A stretch of 12,620 bases of DNA from Porticoccaceae bacterium (GTDB taxonomy: Bacteria; Pseudomonadota; Gammaproteobacteria; Pseudomonadales; Porticoccaceae): contig JAHRWI010000159.1 of NCBI GenBank assembly GCA_019090225.1, forward strand, positions 1 through 12,620, in the 5' to 3' direction. Within the stretch, counting starts at the first letter, position 1. Every line of letters begins with the position of its first letter. Of this stretch, positions 1-7,321 are shown in pieces. Made by a program: the position numbers and the translations under genes. Under the pieces are notes generated by a model. It saw only the letters and a program-made list of their open reading frames with translations, did no database searches and had not been told where the DNA came from.

Positions 1-536
1 AAACCTAACAAGGCCCCAAACCAGGTGATATGGCGAAACTGTTTGCGGGAAAAACCCATTACCAGCTCCTCTAACGTTGCGACATCCAAGTTGTCGATTT
101 TTTCCTGAATGCGCTGCTTGATGGCATCGCTCTCTTCGCCCATCTCACCGGCGATTTTGCCAATTTCATCAATCACGTAGGAGCCTGCCATGGTCCGAGC
201 CATGCCCAGCATCATGTCATTGATATTAAGCATGCCTCCGAGCTGATCAATCAAAGCATCGACTCTTGTTTTCATTTGCACCTTTACCTTGTCGGTCAGG
301 AACAACTCAGCCACATCATTATTGCTAAACACATGGGCCACAAAGGTATCGGCAATGGACTCGGCAATATGATGTCGTTCGCGGGGAATCAAGCCCGGCG
401 TAAAAGGCACTCGCCACTTACCAATATGACGGGCGGCGTAAGGTCGAAATAACATGCGAATCGCCACATCATTGGTAAGCGCGCCAATGAATGCACCGAT
501 GATCGGAGGAAGTATATAGGGAAGCCAGTTTTCCAT
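1..536 (-). CDS. DUF445 family membrane protein (3' end beyond window)
   Basis: The minus strand is open from an ATG at 536 to the window edge, giving 178 residues and no stop. The N-terminus is a hydrophobic segment (about residues 4-23) with the motif IGAFIGALTNDVAIRMLFRP, followed by TPGLIPRER near residue 50. Both are hallmarks of the DUF445 family (PF04286). The middle is helical, charged and lacks further membrane segments. The last visible residues, FRHITWFGALLG, look like the start of the C-terminal membrane helix, so probably only a few residues are missing. Known family members are inner-membrane proteins of uncharacterised function. The gene is transcribed away from the CoA-transferase, so the two share a 372-bp upstream region. 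An AAGG precedes the ATG by a few bases. I am confident of the family but have no evidence for a role. Confidence 0.9.
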   Translation of the reverse strand, partial: MENWLPYILPPIIGAFIGALTNDVAIRMLFRPYAARHIGKWRVPFTPGLIPRERHHIAESIADTFVAHVFSNNDVAELFLTDKVKVQMKTRVDALIDQLGGMLNINDMMLGMARTMAGSYVIDEIGKIAGEMGEESDAIKQRIQEKIDNLDVATLEELVMGFSRKQFRHITWFGALLG

Positions 537-660
537 AGTAGCCTTGTTTGTCAGGGTGTATTTATCGAGGTCTTTGTATTAAGTTAAGTCGGCGCGAATA
601 GTAGCTGGCTATCGCTCTACTGTTCAACACGAACGCTTATTCAATATGGACTACTCACGC

Positions 661-681
661 TAAGCACTAAGCACTAAGCCC
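661..681. repeat. 7-bp direct repeat, three units
   Basis: Two exact TAAGCAC units are followed by a third, TAAGCCC. The array is about 50 bp before a 14-bp tandem repeat. It has no known function; replication slippage is the simplest origin. Confidence 0.6.
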
Positions 682-728
682 GGTTCAGACTAGATTTACT
701 CAGGCATAGTTTTTACACTGATGCTGTA

Positions 729-777
729 TATTCCGACCTCTGTATTCCAACTCAGGTAATCCAACTCTAATATTTCC
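729..777. repeat. 14-bp tandem repeat, three units plus a partial fourth
   Basis: Three adjacent units start at 729, 743 and 757, with a partial copy (TATTTCC) at 771. Units 2 and 3 share TATTCCAACTC and TAATCCAACTC, one base apart. Unit 1 starts TATTCCGACCTC and is more diverged. The period of 14 is not a multiple of three and no gene covers it. It could be an iterated binding site or simple slippage; it is visible directly, but its function is unknown. Confidence 0.6.
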
Positions 778-908
778 GTGGCGTTTTTCTTCGGCTTACC
801 AACTCCTTGTCACTAGGGTATCGAGCGCGGACATGCGGTTTATAAAAACTAACCAACTAAATTTACCGACTAAACTTATAAAACTAACAACTATCGAAGG
901 ACTAAATT

Positions 909-2126
909 ATGGAACCTCAACACATTCTGGACGGTTATCGAGTACTAGATATCACCCATCATATCGCGGGCCCCACGGTGACACGCCTGATGGCAGAAAT
1001 GGGCGCCGAGGTAATCAAAGTAGAGATGCTCCCCTACGGTGACCCCACCCGCCTCGGTGAATTCCGCCGTGACAAACGCAGTGGCCTAAATATTCAGCAC
1101 AACCGTGGCAAGAAAAGTATCTGCCTGGATGTTAAGAGCGATAAAGGCAAACAAATTCTCAAAGAACTGGTTAAGGAATGCGACGTTTTGCTGGAGAACT
1201 TTGCACCGGGTGTGGTGGCCCGTCTTGGCCTTGATTGGGAGACAGTAAAGTCCTTGAACCCTAAAATAATCATGTGTTCGATTTCGTCATTTGGCCAGAC
1301 CGGCCCACTGGCCTCACTGCCCGGCTTTGACTATATCGCCCAGGCCTATGCCGGTGTCACCGACATGATTGGTGAGCCAGACAGCGCGCCATCAATACCA
1401 GGCCTGGCCCTTGGCGATGTTGGTACCGGCGTACACGCGACCTGTGCTATTGGTTACGCACTCTTACACCGTGAACGAACCGGCAAAGGTCAATACCTCG
1501 ATATCTCGCTACTCGATAGCTATTTCCACTCCCATGAAATGAATGTCGAAGCGATCAGCCTGAGCAAGGGCAAGACCACACCACAGCGTGCTGGTGCGCA
1601 TCATTATGCGATAGTCCCAGCCGGTGTCTTTCGCGCCAAAGACGGCCATATTTTGATTATTGCCAACATGCAGCGTCACTGGGAGAATCTCTGCGGTGTA
1701 ATTAACCGGGAAGAGCTGTTCACCGAGGAGCGCTTTACCGACCCGAAGACACGGCCAAATGCCAAAGATGAAATCATTGCCATCATTGAACAATGGTTGC
1801 AGGAACAGGAAAGCGACGAAGCCGCTATCGCCATCCTCCAGGAGGCCCATGTGCCTGTTGCGCCAGTATTGAGCGTTGGCGAAGCCATGAAGCATCCACA
1901 TTTGGTCGAGCGCGGCACCGTAAGGACCATTAACGACCGCATCCTCGGCGAATTTCAAATACCCGGCAACCCTCTTCGTTATTCTGAGTTTCCAGAACCC
2001 CTGCCCCTGGAAGCCCCTTTTCTTGGCGAGCACAACAAAGAGATTCTCACCGAGATACTGTCCTACAATGATGACGAAGTAACAGCCATGGAGAGCGACG
2101 GCATTCTCCGGCAGACCACTTACTAA
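909..2126 (+). CDS. CaiB/BaiF (class III) CoA-transferase
   Basis: This 405-residue protein has the length and architecture of family III CoA-transferases (PF02515), which move CoA between carboxylic acids through enzyme-bound anhydride intermediates. The N-terminus GYRVLDITHHIAGPTVTRL followed by MGAEVIKVE is the family's opening signature. NRGKKSICLDV (about 66-75), LLENFAPGVVARLGL (94-108) and SSFGQTGP (126-133) follow. The catalytic aspartate is Asp170 in LGDVGTG, aligned with Asp169 of formyl-CoA transferase. GAAGGA at 896-901 lies seven bases before the ATG and fixes the start. The enoyl-CoA hydratase gene follows 176 bp downstream on the same strand, consistent with activation of a substrate as its CoA thioester and then beta-oxidation-like chemistry. 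The substrate is not identifiable: frc, caiB and mesaconate or succinyl-CoA transferases share these motifs, so no symbol is given. Confidence 0.93.
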   Translation: MEPQHILDGYRVLDITHHIAGPTVTRLMAEMGAEVIKVEMLPYGDPTRLGEFRRDKRSGLNIQHNRGKKSICLDVKSDKGKQILKELVKECDVLLENFAPGVVARLGLDWETVKSLNPKIIMCSISSFGQTGPLASLPGFDYIAQAYAGVTDMIGEPDSAPSIPGLALGDVGTGVHATCAIGYALLHRERTGKGQYLDISLLDSYFHSHEMNVEAISLSKGKTTPQRAGAHHYAIVPAGVFRAKDGHILIIANMQRHWENLCGVINREELFTEERFTDPKTRPNAKDEIIAIIEQWLQEQESDEAAIAILQEAHVPVAPVLSVGEAMKHPHLVERGTVRTINDRILGEFQIPGNPLRYSEFPEPLPLEAPFLGEHNKEILTEILSYNDDEVTAMESDGILRQTTY

Positions 2127-2132
2127 ACATAA

Positions 2133-2149
2133 GCTACGGGGGTCGTAGC
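2133..2149 (+). other. Short hairpin after the CoA-transferase gene
   Basis: A perfect 6-bp stem, GCTACG and CGTAGC, encloses the loop GGGGT. It begins six bases after the CoA-transferase stop codon. No T-run follows, so it is not a standard Rho-independent terminator. It may protect the 3' end of the transcript or do nothing. Confidence 0.4.
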
Positions 2150-2192
2150 GCCGGACAAATCCTGGCCGACGAATCAGGTGGCCTAGCTATGA

Positions 2193-2215
2193 AAAGCCTT
2201 TACTGCATAGGCTTT
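2193..2215. other. Inverted repeat between CoA-transferase and enoyl-CoA hydratase genes
   Basis: Seven-base arms, AAAGCCT and AGGCTTT, are separated by nine bases. On the + strand no T-run follows. On the minus strand the stem ends in TTTTC, but no minus-strand gene ends here. It is a possible RNA hairpin or protein site within the 176-bp gap. Confidence 0.35.
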
Positions 2216-2302
2216 GATGGCAAAATACAGGCGACCCCTAGTAATGCACGCCATCCCTAGATAGAAACAAAATATGCCAACACAAAAAATACGGAGACAA
2301 GT

Positions 2303-3061
2303 ATGACCGAGCAACGCGCCACTGTTCACGTTCAGGATCACGTTCTGATCATCACCATGACTCGCCACGCAAAGCGTAATGCCATCGATGGCGAAATGAC
2401 CCTGGCTATCGACGCGGCACTCAACCGCCTGGAAGACGAGGCTGATCTATGGGTCGGTGTTATCACTGGCGGGCCAGATATGTTTTGTGCTGGCACAGAC
2501 ATGGCCGCAACATCAGGAACACCCACTGAACGCGGCGGCATTTATGGCGTAGTCGGTCGCACTCGCACCAAACCGCTGATCGCGGCAGTCGAAGGTGTTG
2601 CCTTTGGTGGCGGTTTTGAAGTGGTAATGGCCTGCGACATGGTCGTTGCAGCGACTAACGCCCGCTTCGGCCTGCCCGAAGTTAAACGCGGCCTGGTCGC
2701 CACCAGCGGGGCAATGTTTCGCGCTAGCCGTGTGCTGCCACTCAACGTCGCCAAACAAGTAATGCTCAGCGGCGCTGAATTATCACCCGCCGATGGCCAC
2801 CGGCTGGGCCTGGTTAATGAACTCTGCGAACCCGGTGAAGCCTTAGAGGCCACACTGGCTCTGGCCGCACAAATAACCGCCAATGCGCCCATAGCCGTGC
2901 AGCAGTCACTTCAGGCTATCGATGCTTTGGCATCAGCCGATGACTCTCTGGGCTGGGAGCTAACCGCAAAGGCTCGAAAGATAAATATGGCCTCCGATGA
3001 TTCTAAAGAAGGTGTGGCGGCATTTTTTGAGAAGCGTCCACCAAAGTGGACTGGGCGCTGA
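2303..3061 (+). CDS. Enoyl-CoA hydratase/isomerase (crotonase superfamily)
   Basis: The 252-residue product has the normal length for a crotonase-fold enzyme (PF00378). The A-x-x-x-I/G/D region of the CoA pocket is visible as HAKRNAIDGEM (22-32) and FCAGTDM (61-67). The oxyanion-hole glycines lie in VAFGGGFEVVMACD (99-112). Both acid residues used by enoyl-CoA hydratase are kept: Glu106 in GGGFE and Glu126 in GLPEV, which favours hydratase activity over a purely isomerase role. The C-terminal FFEKRPPKWTGR is common in this family. GGAGA at 2293-2297, five bases before the ATG, supports the start. It probably acts with the upstream CoA-transferase on a CoA thioester in the cytoplasm. The acyl substrate cannot be inferred. 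Its 3' end faces the aminotransferase gene across 72 bp with no convincing terminator. Confidence 0.93.
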   Translation: MTEQRATVHVQDHVLIITMTRHAKRNAIDGEMTLAIDAALNRLEDEADLWVGVITGGPDMFCAGTDMAATSGTPTERGGIYGVVGRTRTKPLIAAVEGVAFGGGFEVVMACDMVVAATNARFGLPEVKRGLVATSGAMFRASRVLPLNVAKQVMLSGAELSPADGHRLGLVNELCEPGEALEATLALAAQITANAPIAVQQSLQAIDALASADDSLGWELTAKARKINMASDDSKEGVAAFFEKRPPKWTGR

Positions 3062-3133
3062 ATGCAGAGCAATCGAACCCCTGGGTCTTTTAACAGCCAG
3101 ACCTGGGCTAATATCTCTTAAGCGAATAAACGA

Positions 3134-4339
3134 CTAAGCGACGCCAAAGTGGGCCTCCATACGGTCAAAGGCCAGCTCGATCATTGCCTCAGGTACGCAG
3201 TAAGCCATACGGACGTGGCCCTCACCCCTGTCACCAAAAGCACTACCGGGCGTGACAGCCACCCTGGCCTCACTCAATAAGCGAGTTGAAAAATCCCAGG
3301 AGTTATTGTACTCAGCGACAAGACGGGGGAATACATAGTAAGCCCCTTCCGGTTTCACGTAGTCAAAAACGTGGGGTAGCCTGTCGAGACGCTCGCAAAT
3401 TAGACTGCGGCGTCTGGCGAGAATTTGCTCAAAGTCCGAAATATAGTCCGATGGATGACTCAAGGCTGCTATGCCTGCGACCTGGGATATATGCGGGGTG
3501 CAAATCAAATTGGCATCATGGACTTTGAGAGCCTGCCGTTTCAGTTCAGCTGGCAAGATCACATAAGCGAGACGCCAGCCACTCATTGCATAAGCTTTGG
3601 AAAAAGTAAAAAAATACACTAGATTTTCCCGCAGGCTTTCTACCGATGCCAGATTAAAATAGCGACTGTGGTTTTCGTAGGTGAAATGGGAGTAAGGGTC
3701 ATCGACTAAAATCAGAATATTATTCTGTAGCGCGAATTCTCCCACACGGATAAGTTGCTCCTGACTGAATATCTTACCGGTAGGATTAGAGGGTGAAACG
3801 ATGATAATGGCTTTGGTTTTTTCACCAATAAGATCCGGCAAGACCTCCACATCCAGTTGCCAGTCTTGTTGTTCATCCAGGGGCCAGGCAACTGCCTTGC
3901 CACCACAAAGGGCAATCTGTTGGAAATGCGAAGCAAAGCCGGGGTCAGTCAGAATAATTTCATCACCTGGGTCGACAATAACATGAAGCAAAGTGCTCAA
4001 ACCCTGCATATTGCCAGCGGTAATCAGAACGTTTTCGTTAGCATCGACTTTTACTCCGGTTTCGCGATAGTGTTTTTCAACGACCAAATTACGCAATTCA
4101 GGCAAACCAGCGGGTAAAGTATATTTGCCGATATCTTCATCCTGATCCAACTTCTGCTTGATACTATTCCGAATCAGCCCTGGCGTTCTAAACGAAGGAA
4201 CTCCCCAGGTTAGCGATGCTGCACCTTCTACTTCGGCACTCAGAATAGCCATTTGCTTGATGGCTGAAACCTGAGCACCCGCAACCTGCCGCGACACCCA
4301 CCGCTGTTCAGATTCCGCTCGATGAGAAGACTTTTCCAC
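3134..4339 (-). CDS. PLP-dependent aminotransferase, class I/II
   Basis: This is a fold-type I aminotransferase (PF00155) of the aspartate aminotransferase type. Numbering from the longer GTG start, the visible cofactor residues are Tyr75 (KYTLPAG), Asn187 (SPSNPTG), Asp215 and Tyr218 (VDDPYS), Lys250 (TFSKAYAMSGWR, the Schiff-base lysine) and Arg379 (HVRMAYC, the carboxylate-binding arginine). The set is complete, so the enzyme should be active. An open frame extends to a GTG at 4345, but the ribosome binding site GGAGG (4349-4345) overlaps that codon. The GTG at 4339 sits five bases after GGAGG and is the better start, giving 401 residues. The gene is convergent with the enoyl-CoA hydratase gene. 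Substrate is unknown; aspartate-, aromatic- or branched-chain-type activity cannot be separated by eye. Confidence 0.92.
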   Translation of the reverse strand: MEKSSHRAESEQRWVSRQVAGAQVSAIKQMAILSAEVEGAASLTWGVPSFRTPGLIRNSIKQKLDQDEDIGKYTLPAGLPELRNLVVEKHYRETGVKVDANENVLITAGNMQGLSTLLHVIVDPGDEIILTDPGFASHFQQIALCGGKAVAWPLDEQQDWQLDVEVLPDLIGEKTKAIIIVSPSNPTGKIFSQEQLIRVGEFALQNNILILVDDPYSHFTYENHSRYFNLASVESLRENLVYFFTFSKAYAMSGWRLAYVILPAELKRQALKVHDANLICTPHISQVAGIAALSHPSDYISDFEQILARRRSLICERLDRLPHVFDYVKPEGAYYVFPRLVAEYNNSWDFSTRLLSEARVAVTPGSAFGDRGEGHVRMAYCVPEAMIELAFDRMEAHFGVA

Positions 4340-4372
4340 AACCACCTCCGTTCCACCCGCAATATAACTTGA

Positions 4373-4585
4373 TCACAGTGCCACCGAGCTGCGTAAAAGA
4401 CTAGCGAACAGATCAATTGAAGAAGTTTTTTCGCCTAAGCCAGGAACCGCTAAAGGAGACGACCTGGTCTTGCAATCACCTACATTCTCACGTGCTTTTT
4501 TAATGGCTCGACTCACCGCAAAGTAATGAACGCCAAAATGATGATCGATCTTATTTATTGTGCAATCGCTTGTGGTCAGTGCCTC
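4373..4585 (-). pseudogene. Transposase C-terminal relic (REP-associated Y1 type, tentative)
   Basis: The minus strand is open for 70 residues, from just after a TAG at 4588-4586 to a TGA at 4375-4373, with no usable start codon upstream of the conserved part. About residues 10-28 read INKIDHHFGVHYFAVSRAIK, which resembles the helix-turn-helix at the C-terminus of REP-associated tyrosine (Y1, IS200-like) transposases, typically a variant of EIGxxFGVHYSTVSR. NVGDCKTR follows, like the short C-terminal tail of such proteins. The remaining 35 or so residues look like run-on sequence past a lost stop. The N-terminal catalytic domain with its HUH motif is absent upstream. It is therefore a broken fragment. 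The family call is from memory of the motif and needs a profile search. Confidence 0.5.
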
Positions 4586-4604
4586 CTAAAATGTGCGTGT
4601 CTAA

Positions 4605-4632
4605 TTAATTATTACACTTCACCCTATATACT
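4605..4632 (+). promoter_or_regulatory. Candidate sigma-70 promoter for the alpha/beta-hydrolase gene
   Basis: TATACT at 4627-4632 matches five of six bases of the -10 consensus. With a 16-base spacer the -35 would be TTAATT (4605-4610), three of six matches and lying in the palindrome TAATTAATTA. A start near 4639 would give a leader of about 55 bases before the GTG. The -35 is weak, so an activator may be needed or the call may be wrong. Confidence 0.35.
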
Positions 4633-4693
4633 ACTGTGCAGACAAAGTTAGCCAATCACGTGTTCACTATTTATCAACCGAAAGGAATTTACT

Positions 4694-5488
4694 GTGGCCT
4701 ATATTGATCGCAATGGCGTCAAAATTTATTACGATATTCAAGGCCCACAAGGAGCCCTTCCCATCCTGCTATCCCACGGCCATGCGGCAGCCACCCAGAT
4801 GTGGGCGGGCCAGGTCGAGGCATTAAAACAACAATTCCGAATTATCACCTGGGATCTCCGTGGCCATGGCCGTAGTGATTGCCCCACAGATCCAGCCCTG
4901 TATTCAGTCGAGCACACCGTTGACGATATCGCCGCCATCCTGGATGCCTGTGGCATTGATAAAGCCGTCATCGGTGGCCATTCACTGGGCGGGGTAATGA
5001 GCTTTCAATTCCAGCTCAAATATCCCGATCGGGTGCTGGCCATGACCATCCTCAACAGCGGCCCTGGCTTCCGCAGCGATTCGACTCGTGACAAATGGAA
5101 TCTGAGCTGCGAACGTACCGCCTCGTCATTAGAGCGTAAAGGCCTCTCGGCCCTCTCAAAAAGCGACGAAGTGCATGCCGAATGGCATTCTGATGTCTGG
5201 GGATTGATCCATTCCGCCCGCGGCATCATGACCCACCAGGATGCCAGGATGATCGACGAACTCGGCAATATCGACGTACCCGTACTGGTACTGGTCGGCG
5301 CCCAGGACAAAGAATTCCTTGGCGCGGGGGAATATATGGCAAGGAAAATCCCCAACGTCCAGAAAAAAATCATTGAGGATGCAGGACACGCGGCCAACCT
5401 TGATCAGCCAGAAATTTTCAATCAATTGCTCATAAATTTTCTCGCACAATTTGGCGACCGAGCTTTCACCGCAGCGAAATCGGTATGA
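4694..5488 (+). CDS. Alpha/beta-hydrolase
   Basis: This 264-residue cytoplasmic alpha/beta-hydrolase (PF00561/PF12697) has a full catalytic triad. The oxyanion-hole HG is in LSHGHAAA (27-33), the nucleophile is Ser97 in GGHSLGG, the acid is Asp205 in VGAQDKEF and the base is His232 in DAGHAANLDQP. WDLRGHGRSD (53-62) is the usual motif after strand 4. No signal peptide is present. The start is a GTG, set by AAAGGA at 4681-4686, seven bases upstream; no in-frame ATG lies nearby. The HGHAAA and DAGHAANLDQPEIF patterns resemble lactonases, meta-cleavage hydrolases and haloperoxidase-like esterases, which cannot be told apart here. The TPR gene follows after 32 bp, so the two are probably cotranscribed. 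Confidence 0.92.
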   Translation: MAYIDRNGVKIYYDIQGPQGALPILLSHGHAAATQMWAGQVEALKQQFRIITWDLRGHGRSDCPTDPALYSVEHTVDDIAAILDACGIDKAVIGGHSLGGVMSFQFQLKYPDRVLAMTILNSGPGFRSDSTRDKWNLSCERTASSLERKGLSALSKSDEVHAEWHSDVWGLIHSARGIMTHQDARMIDELGNIDVPVLVLVGAQDKEFLGAGEYMARKIPNVQKKIIEDAGHAANLDQPEIFNQLLINFLAQFGDRAFTAAKSV

Positions 5489-5520
5489 TCCCGGTTAACT
5501 CACTATTACAGGAGAGTCCC

Positions 5521-7203
5521 ATGCATATACAGAAGAGCCCCATGCATAAATTTGTCCTGGCCCTGATGGTAGCTGCAACACTGGCCACCGTTAATACAGC
5601 GGCCACCGAAGGGAGTGCACTAGCAGTGTTGGTACCCGGCACCGGCACCTACAGCCGCCCCATTTCTACCGACTCTAAACAGGCTCAGGCATTTTTTGAT
5701 CAGGGCTTACGACTGGCCTGGAGTTTTTATTTCCCGGAATCCATCGCCTCTTATCAAGAGGCTGCCCGCCTCGACCCCAAAAGCCCCATGCCATATTTTG
5801 GTATCGCTCATGCCGCAGGGCCAAATCCCAATAGCCGTTATCGGCAAATGCCAGATGACCCCAAAGGCGCAGGGCTCGCGGCTATCACCAAAGCCAGGCA
5901 ACTGGCAGATAACGGAACGTCACGAGAGAGAGACCTGATTAACGCGGTATTTGTTCTCTACGATAAAGATACAAACCCCGACCCGGTTAAACGTGATTTC
6001 GCCTTCCTCGAAGCTCTGCGCCAGCTCCACGCCAAATACCCGGATGACGCCGACATCGGCACCTTGTTCGGAGAGGCCTACATGAACACTACGCGGTGGG
6101 ATTACTGGAAACCGGACGGCTCCGCAAAACCAGGCACGGCCGAGGCCAAAGCGGCTTTTGAAGCGGCCATGGCTACCGAGCATGATCACCCCGGAGCCAA
6201 CCATTTGTATATCCATTTAATGGAGGCCTCCACCCAGCCCGAACTCGCACTACCCTCTGCACAAAAACTAGAGGCAGTAGCGCCGATTGCCGGACACATG
6301 GTGCACATGCCGGGGCACATCTACTTGCGCGTAGGCGAGTACGAGAAAGCGGCACGTACCAACGTCCGCTCCCAAATCGTTGATCAGCAGTTTGCAGAAA
6401 TCTGGGGGGACACCAACTTCCCGCTCATCGGTACTTATCCGCTTTCCCATAAAATCCACAAACCCCACGCCCTCGATTTTGTTCGTTACGCCAATACCTT
6501 GCAGGGCAATTACGCCGCCGCTTCCGAGGCAGCCCGCCAGGGTGCTAACAGTGCCAGTGCCGACCCGGCAATGATTAACCGTGGTCAAAAGCGTATTGTT
6601 CAGAGCTGGATGGTGGAAAAAATATTTGCCAAATGGGATGTTATTTTAAATATAAAGGAACCCCACAATCAGACGCCCTACCTGAGCGGGATGTGGAGTT
6701 ACGTCAAAGGCAGCGCTCTGGTTGCTACCGGCCAACTCAGCCAGGCCGAAGCTGAGCTAAACAACCTTCGCCAGCAAATCACCGCAGAAGGGGTCAACGA
6801 CACCGGTGTCGACCCAACCCCCGCTGCCCACCTGCTGGTTTTAGCTGCCAACGGTCTGCTGGGAGAACTCCGTGAGGCGCAGGGCGATCTGGATGGAGCT
6901 ATAAAAGCCTTTGCGGCTGCGGTGGAACTTGAAGATGGCAACAGCTACATCGAGCCCCCCGATTGGCCTCAATCCATGCGTCTGTACCTGGGAGCGGCAT
7001 TACTTAAAGCACAGAGAGCAGAAGAAGCGGAGGCCGTTTACCTGAAAGATCTCGAATGGAACCAACAAAGCGGCTGGGCAACTTTTGGTCTATACCAGGC
7101 TATAAAGGCCCAGGGAAAAACCGAAGAAGCGAAGCTCGTAGAGCGTCGCTTTAAATCCTACTGGCGTAATGCGGATACAACACTCAAACGCTCCCGGCTT
7201 TAG
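5521..7203 (+). CDS. Exported TPR-repeat protein with histidine cluster
   Basis: AGGAG at 5510-5514 points to the ATG at 5521, not to an in-frame ATG at 5485 that overlaps the hydrolase stop as ATGA. From 5521 the protein has 560 residues. Residues 9-28 form a signal peptide (HKFVLALMVAATLATVNTAA), probably cut after about residue 28. TPR-like helix pairs occur near 55-90 (AQAFFDQGLRLAWSF, SYQEAARLDP), around 265-280 (HIYLRVGEYEKAART) and at 395-415 and 445-470. Residues 221-232 (HDHPGANHLYIH) and 259-266 (HMVHMPGH) form two close histidine groups, which could bind a metal. This TPR type recurs in marine and environmental bacteria; I know of no assigned function. Its place between two hydrolases suggests a scaffold or enzyme in an envelope-located catabolic system. 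The stop codon is the first three bases of a 13-bp tandem repeat. Confidence 0.88.
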   Translation: MHIQKSPMHKFVLALMVAATLATVNTAATEGSALAVLVPGTGTYSRPISTDSKQAQAFFDQGLRLAWSFYFPESIASYQEAARLDPKSPMPYFGIAHAAGPNPNSRYRQMPDDPKGAGLAAITKARQLADNGTSRERDLINAVFVLYDKDTNPDPVKRDFAFLEALRQLHAKYPDDADIGTLFGEAYMNTTRWDYWKPDGSAKPGTAEAKAAFEAAMATEHDHPGANHLYIHLMEASTQPELALPSAQKLEAVAPIAGHMVHMPGHIYLRVGEYEKAARTNVRSQIVDQQFAEIWGDTNFPLIGTYPLSHKIHKPHALDFVRYANTLQGNYAAASEAARQGANSASADPAMINRGQKRIVQSWMVEKIFAKWDVILNIKEPHNQTPYLSGMWSYVKGSALVATGQLSQAEAELNNLRQQITAEGVNDTGVDPTPAAHLLVLAANGLLGELREAQGDLDGAIKAFAAAVELEDGNSYIEPPDWPQSMRLYLGAALLKAQRAEEAEAVYLKDLEWNQQSGWATFGLYQAIKAQGKTEEAKLVERRFKSYWRNADTTLKRSRL

Positions 7204-7278
7204 CCCGTAACAATAGCCTACAAAAATAGCCCGTAAAAATAAGCTATTAAAATCGCCCATAAAAATAGCCCATCAAAA
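7201..7278. repeat. 13-bp tandem repeat, six imperfect units
   Basis: Six contiguous 13-base units start at 7201, 7214, 7227, 7240, 7253 and 7266. The consensus is close to TAGCCCATAAAAA. Units 1, 2, 3 and 6 start TAG, unit 4 starts TAA and unit 5 TCG; every unit ends in an A-run of two to five bases. Unit 1 begins with the stop codon of the TPR gene. As 13 is not a multiple of three, the array puts stop codons in all three + strand frames. There is no hairpin. It lies 43 bp before the cyclase gene. Confidence 0.85.
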
Positions 7279-7321
7279 CCAGTACAACCCCGATCCTTTA
7301 CTACACTATGAGTGTCAATAT

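Larger units (their letters stand above)
537..908. other. Divergent intergenic region with short tandem repeats
   Basis: This 372-bp gap separates the DUF445 gene (leftward) from the CoA-transferase gene (rightward), so it should hold promoters for both. No convincing -35/-10 pair was found. The best + strand match, TTCCAA with a 17-base spacer and TAATAT ending near 773, is weak. It contains a 7-bp repeat (TAAGCAC twice, then TAAGCCC, about 661-681), a 14-bp tandem repeat (729-777) and a G-poor leader rich in ACTAA (841-908). An open frame at 833-1042 runs into the CoA-transferase in another frame, has no family resemblance and is not a gene. Confidence 0.6.
4340..4693. other. Divergent intergenic region with transposase relic and promoter
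   Basis: This 354-bp gap lies between the aminotransferase (leftward) and the alpha/beta-hydrolase (rightward). The left two-thirds hold an open frame on the minus strand that resembles a transposase C-terminus. The right third is AT-rich, with a perfect palindrome TAATTAATTA at 4602-4611 and a promoter-like -10. The aminotransferase promoter should lie within or beside the relic but was not recognised. Confidence 0.6.

Noticed and set aside
833..1042. 69-residue frame overlapping the CoA-transferase start
   Set aside because: Low-complexity translation in another frame; no family resemblance; the CoA-transferase start is well supported.
1509..2033. 174-residue minus-strand frame within the CoA-transferase
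   Set aside because: It is fully antisense to a gene with clear family motifs, and its own translation shows no domain or ribosome binding site.
2189..2260. 23-codon frame (MKSLYCIGFDGK) in the gap before the enoyl-CoA hydratase gene
   Set aside because: Weak ribosome binding site and no recognisable feature; it overlaps the inverted repeat, which explains part of the composition.
3075..3110. Possible bidirectional terminator between the convergent enoyl-CoA hydratase and aminotransferase genes
   Set aside because: GGTCT and AGACC can pair over a ten-base loop, but the stem is only five bases and no T-run follows on either strand.
4340..4345. GTG at 4345 as start of the aminotransferase
   Set aside because: The ribosome binding site GGAGG overlaps this codon; GTG at 4339 has five-base spacing.
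5485..5520. Upstream ATG of the TPR gene overlapping the hydrolase stop as ATGA
   Set aside because: AGGAG at 5510-5514 is placed for the ATG at 5521, and only the later start gives a standard signal peptide.
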